Shown here piece by piece: positions 26,296-31,266 of a stretch of DNA of 31,266 nucleotides. A program made the translations under genes and the position numbers. Location: assembly GCA_023441965.1 (NCBI GenBank), contig JAEZNB010000033.1, positions 1 through 31,266 of the forward strand, in the 5' to 3' direction. Position 1 is the first letter of the stretch; each line of letters begins with the position of its first letter. The stretch is from Bacillota bacterium (lineage in GTDB: Bacteria > Bacillota > Clostridia > Lachnospirales > Lachnospiraceae). The notes beneath the pieces are model-generated. The model worked only from the letters and a program-made list of their open reading frames with translations. It was not told where the DNA came from and did no database searches.

Positions 26296-27815
26296 AGGTA
26301 TGGTTATTATATGAGAACAGCGAATATGGGCCTAAGCAGGCGATGATGAACCGGAATGAGGTCATCAAGGACCTGAATATGGACATTATCTATAAATTCA
26401 TGTCACGAAACGATAAATACATCTACCAGACTGTCCGCTCCGTTATGACGGATTGTGTTACCAGTCAGGCCACCGTATTGTATCGGCAGAGGATTCTGGA
26501 GGACTGTGTCAGTCATTATGAGGAATTTCAGGAGATATATCAGATTACCTCACAGGCCATGGTGGAAGCAGAGCAGTTCTTAGAATCCGTTAAGAAGGCA
26601 AATGTAACCAAGCTGTCCGCAACCGTAAGTGTACTGCATTCTCTGGAGCTGCTGGGCATCCTGGTGAAGCATCTGGAGAGACTGAAGGATTTCATAGACA
26701 GTGTGGAGCAGAAATTCAGCTCTCAGGGGATGAAGGCCTTCTATGACCGTCTGGTATTTGATTATAGTGCGGAGTTCGTGGAGAAGGTCAAAAGCTCCAT
26801 CAGTGAGATGAATTTTCTGACCACAGGCGGTGAGATAACCTTCAGCGGCAGCATCGGGCAGGGTCTGAAGGCGACGAACCTTATCGTCAATCATCTGACC
26901 AAGGAAGAATTCAAGAAGAAAAAGAAGAATAGCCTGGCAACCATTCTGTACTACCGTTTTCTGAAGAAGAATGTGATTTTACTGACGGATCCCAAGCTGG
27001 AGCAGGAGGTAAGGGAGATGGAGGCAGCAGGATTGGCTCATGTGATGAAGATGTATCAGAATTTCATCAAAGAGTTGACCGCCTTCTTTGAAAACCTGCA
27101 TTTCCAGATCGCCTTCTATATCGGTGGAGCCAATCTGAAGAACCGGCTGTCCCAGATGCATATTCCGACCTGTATGCCACAGGTGGTCAGCAAGGACCTG
27201 AAGCTCTTTAAGTTCCGCGGGCTGTATGATCTTAGCATGGCAATCTATAACCGATCCATGCCGGTCAGCAACGACCTGGAAACCGAGGAGAAACAGCTCT
27301 ATATCATCACGGGAGCCAACCAGGGCGGTAAGTCCACTTACTTAAGAAGCATCGGAATCGCCCAGGTGATGCTGCAGAGCGGTTTATTCGTCCCGGCCTT
27401 TTACTACTGCAACTGTCTGTATGACGGAATCTATACCCACTTTACCAGGCGGGAGGATACTGCCATGAACAGCGGTAAGCTGGATGAGGAGCTGAAGCGG
27501 ATGAGCCTGATTCTGAATGATATCACACCGGATTCCCTGCTTCTGATGAATGAGTCCTTTGCGACCACGACGGAACGGGAGGGCTCCAAGATCGCCTCCG
27601 ATGTCGTAACTGCCTTGTATGAGAACGGAACCCGCATCCTCATGGTTACCCATCTGTTTGAATTTACCAAAGCCATGTATGAGAAGAAGCCCGACAGAGC
27701 CATGTTCTTAAGTGCGGAACGGCTTTCGGACGGAACCAGAACCTATAAGATATATGAGAGAGAACCGGAGCGGACCAGCTATGGACTGGACCTGTATGAT
27801 CAGATCATGATGTGA
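26292..27815 (+). CDS. MutS-family ATPase-like protein B
   Basis: This is a paralogue of the preceding gene (507 aa) with the same layout: a helical N-terminal half (about 1-330) and a MutS-type ATPase domain. Walker A is GANQGGKST at about 341-349 (Lys347), the signature-like part is NSGKLDEELKRM, Walker B is LLLMNESF with N420-E421, and the His-loop is MVTHLFEF. Both proteins share the phrase YDGIYTHF/FAGIYTHF after the ATPase core strand. Its ATG overlaps the upstream stop, so translation is coupled and a heterodimer is plausible. The final TGA lies inside the first unit of a palindromic repeat cluster, so the C-terminus may have been set by the repeat. Confidence 0.87.
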   Translation: MKVWLLYENSEYGPKQAMMNRNEVIKDLNMDIIYKFMSRNDKYIYQTVRSVMTDCVTSQATVLYRQRILEDCVSHYEEFQEIYQITSQAMVEAEQFLESVKKANVTKLSATVSVLHSLELLGILVKHLERLKDFIDSVEQKFSSQGMKAFYDRLVFDYSAEFVEKVKSSISEMNFLTTGGEITFSGSIGQGLKATNLIVNHLTKEEFKKKKKNSLATILYYRFLKKNVILLTDPKLEQEVREMEAAGLAHVMKMYQNFIKELTAFFENLHFQIAFYIGGANLKNRLSQMHIPTCMPQVVSKDLKLFKFRGLYDLSMAIYNRSMPVSNDLETEEKQLYIITGANQGGKSTYLRSIGIAQVMLQSGLFVPAFYYCNCLYDGIYTHFTRREDTAMNSGKLDEELKRMSLILNDITPDSLLLMNESFATTTEREGSKIASDVVTALYENGTRILMVTHLFEFTKAMYEKKPDRAMFLSAERLSDGTRTYKIYEREPERTSYGLDLYDQIMM

Positions 27816-27998
27816 CAGGGGGACGTGTGACAGGGGGACGTGTGACAGGGGGACGGAGTTACTGTCACCAAAAGTGACAGAGGGGCGGTAGGTGCCACCA
27901 TCCCCCTGTCACCGGAGAAAAGCAATTTCGATGTGACATATGTGACAGGGGGACGGAGTAATTGTCACCTTCCCTGCCATCGGAGAAATATCAATTCC
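27811..27998. repeat. REP-like palindromic repeat cluster (GTGACAGGGGGACG family)
   Basis: Three exact tandem copies of a 15-mer, TGTGACAGGGGGACG, lie at 27811-27855. The third leads into CTGTCACC, making a palindromic unit (27842-27868). A second palindrome runs from GTGACAG (27874) to CTGTCAC (27912). A further near-copy of the third unit is at 27941-27969, differing by two bases (GAGTTACT against GAGTAATT). Each of the two larger blocks ends in a similar CGGAGAAA...CAATT tail. I recall such units being common between genes in clostridia and linked to REP-associated transposases; no transposase is in this window. Confidence 0.85.
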
Positions 27999-28002
27999 CA
28001 AC

Positions 28003-28081
28003 AAAGCATAAGACCTATAGAGTTCGGACAGTAATCTATATGATAAGTATATGGGGCATATATCACTTAGTCTTATGCTTT
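28003..28081. repeat. 79-bp element with 12-bp perfect inverted ends
   Basis: AAAGCATAAGAC (28003-28014) and GTCTTATGCTTT (28070-28081) are exact reverse complements. The 55-base interior contains a smaller ATATG/CATAT hairpin. It lies between the convergent MutS-like operon and the 45-codon gene, and could be a MITE-like remnant or a bidirectional terminator; the T tracts are short. Confidence 0.55.
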
Positions 28082-28106
28082 ATTGGAAACTGAGCTTTTT
28101 ATGTAC

Positions 28107-28244
28107 TCAATCCTTTGATTTGCTTTCAAGCTCCTTCATTTTGGACAAGATATCCTCCTTCTTCGATTTGTCTAGCAGCTTTATGGCTTGAAGGATTTTA
28201 TGGAGCTCTTTGTCTTCCTGCGGAAGCGGTTTTTCCTTTTTCAT
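28107..28244 (-). CDS. Small helical charged protein, 45 aa, divergent from the XRE regulator
   Basis: The 45-codon frame begins at the ATG complementary to 28242-28244, with GAGGGTGAG a few bases upstream, and ends with TGA at 28107. The product starts MKKEKPLPQEDKELHKILQA, is rich in Lys, Glu and Leu, and should form two helices. Upstream on the same strand is a consensus promoter (28303-28331). Promoter, ribosome site and clean frame together make a real gene likely. The pattern (DKELhkIlqaIklL then KKEDILSKM) resembles the helical tail of XRE regulators, so an antagonist or partner of the divergent XRE protein is possible; that is inference only. Function unknown. Confidence 0.72.
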   Translation of the reverse strand: MKKEKPLPQEDKELHKILQAIKLLDKSKKEDILSKMKELESKSKD

Positions 28245-28261
28245 AGCTCACCCTCATATAC

Positions 28262-28357
28262 AATACATGACTAAGACAAGTCCAATACTTGACTATGCCA
28301 ATATTATACATAAATACACATTACTTGTCAATGAGGCAGACTGGTTATATTTGACTA
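28262..28357. promoter_or_regulatory. Four TTGACTA-like repeats, candidate XRE operators
   Basis: Four related 12-mers lie in this 158-bp divergent region: AATACATGACTA (28262-28273), AATACTTGACTA (28284-28295), ATTACTTGTCAA (28320-28331) and TATATTTGACTA (28346-28357). The first two start 22 bp apart, two helical turns. The third overlaps the -35 of the 45-codon gene, the fourth overlaps the -35 of the XRE gene. GACAAGTCC next to the second repeat makes a partial dyad (CAAGT/ACTTG). Confidence 0.6.
28303..28331 (-). promoter_or_regulatory. Consensus sigma-A promoter of the 45-codon gene
   Basis: On the minus strand, TTGACA (28331-28326), exactly 17 bases, then TATAAT (28308-28303): a perfect match to the sigma-A consensus. 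Such a strong promoter is usually held in check by a repressor; TTGACTA-like repeats overlap the -35 and the expected start of transcription (about 28296). Confidence 0.85.
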
Positions 28358-28379
28358 TTTTTTGAATTATTGTTAATAT
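28351..28379 (+). promoter_or_regulatory. Promoter of the XRE regulator gene
   Basis: TTGACT (28351-28356), a 17-base spacer, then TAATAT (28374-28379). The -35 overlaps the fourth TTGACTA repeat, so autorepression is plausible. Confidence 0.5.
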
Positions 28380-28402
28380 CAGATTGGAAAGGGTGAGTGA
28401 TA

Positions 28403-28825
28403 TTGAATATGAGAGTTCGGCTTCTTAGACAGAAGCTTAATATGAGTCAGACAGCCTTCGGCAATCGATTGGGAGTTACAGGAGCAGGTATATCAAAAAT
28501 TGAGAGCGGTCAACGGAATCTGACAGAGCAGATGCTGCTGATGATATGCAGGGAGTTCCATGTGAACGAGCCTTGGTTAAGGTATGGGAAGGGAGAGGTC
28601 TTCAAGGAGCAGTTACCCACAGGAATAGAGCAGTTGGCTGCATATTATCAGCTGGATGACCTTGATCAGCGGATTATCTATGAGTATGTCAGTTTGGAGG
28701 AACAGAAAAGGAAGGTCATTAAGGAGTATATCCTTAGACTTGCTTATGGGTATGCCAGCACAATCGGCAAAGACAGCAGAGAGGAAATACTGACCTGTGC
28801 AGAGGGACCGGAAAGCAGTCAGTAA
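28403..28825 (+). CDS. XRE-family HTH transcriptional regulator
   Basis: The protein of about 140 aa has a Cro/CI-type helix-turn-helix in its first 60 residues (LRQKLNMSQTAFGNRLGVTG, then ISKIESGQRNLT), an intermediate W-containing turn (EPWLRYGKGEVF) and a helical tail (DQRIIYEYVSLEEQKRKVIKEYI) likely used for dimerisation. Three in-frame starts are possible: GTG 28397, TTG 28403 and ATG 28409. AAAGGGTGAG ends at 28397, which favours TTG 28403, with ATG 28409 next. It is divergent from the 45-codon gene over an operator-like region. Its 3' end lies in the first copy of a tandem duplication. The last residues (LTCAEGPESSQ) are outside any domain. Confidence 0.92.
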   Translation: MNMRVRLLRQKLNMSQTAFGNRLGVTGAGISKIESGQRNLTEQMLLMICREFHVNEPWLRYGKGEVFKEQLPTGIEQLAAYYQLDDLDQRIIYEYVSLEEQKRKVIKEYILRLAYGYASTIGKDSREEILTCAEGPESSQ

Positions 28826-29054
28826 ATCCTGACAGATGCGATGGGGCTAGGAGGAGGTCAGTAGTCCCTTATCTGTGTGGAGGATCGCATAATGGTCATG
28901 AGAGTCAGACCCGTGCTGAGGGATGGACAAAGATCAGCAGGTTCTGACCTACGCGAAGGGACCGGAAGTAGTCCGAAAACCTGACAGATGCGAAGGTGCC
29001 TGGATTTGATTAATAGCCCCTTACCTGTGACGAGGAATCAAACAGGGAGTCATG
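28766..29054. repeat. Tandem duplication of the XRE/hydrolase 3' junction
   Basis: Copy 1 (about 28766-28900) and copy 2 (about 28925-29054) align along their length with scattered changes. Exact shared runs include GGGACCGGAA and CCTGACAGATGCGA. Copy 1 carries the intact XRE 3' end, copy 2 the intact hydrolase 3' end. Copy 2 still encodes a relic of the XRE tail (LTYAKGPE against LTCAEGPE), and the minus strand of copy 1 keeps a relic of the hydrolase tail. The 184 bases between the two genes are therefore explained by this duplication. Confidence 0.75.
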
Positions 29055-30110
29055 ATAAAATGAGTTGATTGCAGACATAAAGTCCGGATCAAGTTCGCTG
29101 GCCCTCTTAACGTCGATTGCTTCGTAGTACTGTGCCCTAATCTCCCCGGGAACGCTGTCATGATATTTTAAGGAGAGAGCCTGATAGCCCTCCTTAAGTT
29201 CCTTTCGGTAGAGGTAAGCAGCCTCGGAGATACATAGGTTCCTATGGTCATTTCTATCAGGAGTATCGCAAACCTTATAGATAACCTTGGGATTTATGAT
29301 CCGGTCGCGATATGCGATTATTCCTGAACCGTCGTAGGTGACTGACATATCCTGTTTGCCGTGAATGATCATGACAGGGGTATCGGTGCGGTTTATGCCA
29401 TCAATGGCCTGTAGGAAGGCAGTTTTGCCATACATCAGGGCCTGATAAGCCCATAGGAAGGGATACTCCAGATAGGCCAGACAGCCGATGTACTGACTGG
29501 ATCGTTCTATCATGGCATCCATGGGAGTGTTAAAGCCAGCCACACTAACAACGGCAGCAATATCATAATCATAATTCAGGACAGAGCTAACGGCATAGCC
29601 ACCCATACTGTGACCATAAAGCATCAGAGGGAGCCGCCGTAAGGAGCTGTCCTTCTTTATATAATCAAGAGCTGCCCTTAAGTCCAGGAGGGATTGGGAC
29701 AGCCCACCGATACCACTTCCCTCGCTGCCAAAGCTACCGGTACAGTCAAAGGCAAATACTCTCCAACCCTGATCCACAAAATATAGGGTTTCTGCCAGAT
29801 AGCTGTCGGCACCGCCACCGAGTCCGTGAACAATAACAATCAGTCCCTTCTGATGGGTTTCCCCGTACAGATAACCCTTGAGACGATTTTTACCAGAGGG
29901 GAAGCTGATCTTTGTCCTGCTGTAATGAGTCTTTATATCCTCATAGGACAGATAACCGGTATTATGATTCTCACCAAAGCGGCCAAAGAAGGTCTGGAAG
30001 AGAAAGAGGATTCCGGTCATAGAGACAAAAGCGAAGAGTACGAGGGCTGCAAGGAAGACCTTAATCAGCTTCTTCATATGAAATTTTACTCTAACACGAT
30101 ACCTTCTCAT
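29010..30110 (-). CDS. Membrane-anchored alpha/beta hydrolase
   Basis: The 366-aa serine hydrolase has a basic N-terminus, one membrane helix (about residues 14-40) and an extracellular alpha/beta-hydrolase domain. The oxyanion-hole motif VHGLGGG is at about 94-100, the nucleophile elbow GHSMGG has Ser168, the acid is probably Asp254 (HGKQDMS) and the base His289 (DRNDHRNL). It resembles the YqkD/BD-FAE-type esterases annotated only as alpha/beta hydrolase; substrate unknown. The start at 30110 has AAAGGCAG upstream at long spacing; an in-frame Met12 lacks a ribosome site. It is convergent with the XRE gene, and its last codons lie in copy 2 of the tandem duplication. Confidence 0.9.
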   Translation of the reverse strand: MRRYRVRVKFHMKKLIKVFLAALVLFAFVSMTGILFLFQTFFGRFGENHNTGYLSYEDIKTHYSRTKISFPSGKNRLKGYLYGETHQKGLIVIVHGLGGGADSYLAETLYFVDQGWRVFAFDCTGSFGSEGSGIGGLSQSLLDLRAALDYIKKDSSLRRLPLMLYGHSMGGYAVSSVLNYDYDIAAVVSVAGFNTPMDAMIERSSQYIGCLAYLEYPFLWAYQALMYGKTAFLQAIDGINRTDTPVMIIHGKQDMSVTYDGSGIIAYRDRIINPKVIYKVCDTPDRNDHRNLCISEAAYLYRKELKEGYQALSLKYHDSVPGEIRAQYYEAIDVKRASELDPDFMSAINSFYHDSLFDSSSQVRGY

Positions 30111-30405
30111 ATTAACTCACTGCCTTTCATAAATTAGGATTTGCAGGGAGTATGAAAATATGAGAGGGTATTATTGTATAAATGAGGAATAGAATTTTGT
30201 TTGGACTAACTGACGGTGAACTATGTCTAAACCAGACTGGATTATCGTAATAAGATATTTGGATAGGTTGGTTATAAATATCCTGAAGATAGAGCAGGCT
30301 TCAGAAGATCATATGCCGCAACGATTTCTGTATTGATACAGGCACAACCATCCCGGGAGAAGATATATTAGTAGAGGTAAGATATTTATTTCTGGGAGGG
30401 CATCA
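30111..30405. other. Divergent intergenic region between the hydrolase and the substrate-binding protein
   Basis: This 295-bp gap has a perfect 7-bp inverted repeat GATATTT/AAATATC (30254-30260, 30276-30282) with a 15-base loop, and a weaker CAGAA/TTCTG hairpin near 30301-30329. I see no convincing -35/-10 pair on either strand, no TPP, SAM or other riboswitch core that I recognise, and no small gene. Confidence 0.5.
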
Positions 30406-31266
30406 ATGAAACGAAAGTTGATCTGCATACTTGCTGTAATTACAATGGCAGCTTCTTTATTTGCCGGCTGCAAGAGTAAGGACGGACTGACAGAAATTAC
30501 GTTGAATGAAGTTGCTCATTCGATCTTCTATGCACCTATGTATGTGGCATTTGAAGAGGGATACTTTGAGGAGGAAGGGCTGAAGGTTAACCTGGTTAAC
30601 GGACTGGGAGCCGACAAGACAATGACGGCGGTCTTGAGTGGCGACTGCGATATCGGTTTCATGGGGGCTGAAGCATCCATCTATGTATACAATGAAGGCG
30701 CAGAGGATTATGTCATTAATTTCGCCCAGTTGACCCAGCGGGCCGGTAACTTCCTGGTATCCAGGGACAAGGCAGAGGTATTCTCATGGGATAATGTGAA
30801 GGGTAAAACGATCATTGGTGGAAGACCGGGCGGTATGCCCCAGATGGTATTTGAGTACATTTTAAAGAAGCAGGATCTTGATCCTAAGAAGGACCTGACG
30901 ATTATCCAGAATATCGACTTTGGTTTGACCTCCCAGGCCTTCGCCGCCGGTACCGGTGACTATACGATTGAGTTTGAACCGGCTGCTACCGGACTTGAGC
31001 TGGAGGGTGTGGGTAAGGTGGTTGCTTCTCTGGGAGTAGACAGCGGTAAGGTTCCCTATACTGCCTTCTCGGCCAAGAAGAGCTATATTTCGAAGAATCC
31101 TGATGTGATACAGAAGTTTACGAATGCGATTCAGAAGGGCATGGATTATGTTCAGACCCATACGCCGGAGCAAATCGCTGCTGCTATCGCACCTCAGTTC
31201 AAGGAAACCAATAAGGACACATTGATTAAGATTGTTACAAGATATTATGAGCAGGACACATGGAAG
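30406..31266 (+). CDS. ABC-transporter substrate-binding lipoprotein, NMT1/SsuA type, 5' part
   Basis: The open frame runs from ATG 30406 (GGGAGGG at 30394-30400) to the window edge, 287 codons, without a stop. The N-terminus is a lipoprotein signal (MKRKLICILAVITMAASLFAGC) with lipobox LFAGC and Cys22 as the lipidation site. The mature part follows the NMT1/SsuA/ThiY periplasmic-binding fold: FYAPMYVAFEEGYFEEEGL at the start, then GDCDIGFMGAEASI and the hinge region GRPGGMPQMVFEYIL. Family members bind sulphonates, nitrate, taurine or pyrimidine precursors; the ligand here is unknown. About 20-50 residues are probably missing at the 3' end, and permease and ATPase genes probably follow. Confidence 0.93.
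   Translation, partial: MKRKLICILAVITMAASLFAGCKSKDGLTEITLNEVAHSIFYAPMYVAFEEGYFEEEGLKVNLVNGLGADKTMTAVLSGDCDIGFMGAEASIYVYNEGAEDYVINFAQLTQRAGNFLVSRDKAEVFSWDNVKGKTIIGGRPGGMPQMVFEYILKKQDLDPKKDLTIIQNIDFGLTSQAFAAGTGDYTIEFEPAATGLELEGVGKVVASLGVDSGKVPYTAFSAKKSYISKNPDVIQKFTNAIQKGMDYVQTHTPEQIAAAIAPQFKETNKDTLIKIVTRYYEQDTWK

Noticed and set aside
27811..27855. Three tandem 15-mers as a CRISPR array
   Set aside because: The copies are contiguous with no spacers, are too short, and no cas genes are nearby; the palindromic units fit REP-like repeats.
29826..30137. Plus-strand 103-codon frame over the hydrolase N-terminus
   Set aside because: It is antisense to the hydrolase's oxyanion-hole and membrane-helix coding region and lacks start signals.
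30111..30405. TPP or other riboswitch ahead of the NMT1/SsuA-type gene
   Set aside because: I looked for the TPP core (CTGAGA and ACCTGATC-type motifs) because ThiY-like proteins often have one, and did not find it.
30862..31173. Minus-strand 103-codon frame near the right end
   Set aside because: It is a shadow of the substrate-binding protein gene, which has a lipobox and family motifs in the plus frame.

Overview
The window looks like chromosome from an anaerobic clostridial Firmicute, most likely the Lachnospiraceae. The reasons are strong AGGAGG-type ribosome binding sites with frequent TTG/GTG starts, a Gram-positive type IV pilus (T4P) cluster with a fused PilM-PilN and no outer-membrane secretin, a DUF5050-type surface protein, GtrA, and palindromic GTGACAGGGGGACG repeats. 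Species cannot be fixed from sequence alone.

Positions 1-17714 hold one co-directional T4P locus: pilB (3' part only), pilT, pilC, the major pilin pilA, the prepilin peptidase pilD, a pilM-pilN fusion and a pilO-like gene. Four pilin-like genes follow (450, 789, 164 and about 174 aa), then a secreted protein of about 1617 aa and a gtrA-like gene. The order minor pilins then large secreted protein resembles the fimU-pilV-pilW-pilX-pilY1 operons of Gram-negative bacteria. The giant secreted protein is therefore a candidate pilus-tip adhesin, and it carries a well-formed calcium-loop motif. A perfect 15-bp hairpin sits between pilA and pilD and may set the pilin to assembly-protein ratio. A long hairpin at 17752-17816 closes the locus.

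Positions 18011-24753 are housekeeping: an RlmI/YwbD-type rRNA methyltransferase, folC, a convergent membrane-anchored beta-propeller protein, a divergent pheA (chorismate mutase/prephenate dehydratase) and a membrane-anchored HtrA protease with one PDZ domain. The propeller gene and pheA diverge from two mirror-image promoters of identical architecture (TTGCAT, 17 bp, TATAAT).

Positions 24704-27815 carry two overlapping MutS-like ATPase genes. Both have Asn in place of the usual Walker B Asp. Their operon runs straight into a REP-like palindromic repeat cluster (27811-27998), whose first unit supplies the stop codon of the second gene.

Positions 28003-29054 hold an inverted-repeat element, an unlisted 45-codon gene with a consensus promoter, and a divergent XRE regulator; the shared intergenic region has four TTGACTA-like repeats. 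Next comes a tandem duplication of the convergent junction between the XRE gene and a membrane-anchored alpha/beta hydrolase. The window ends inside an ABC-transporter substrate-binding lipoprotein gene of the NMT1/SsuA type, starting at 30406.
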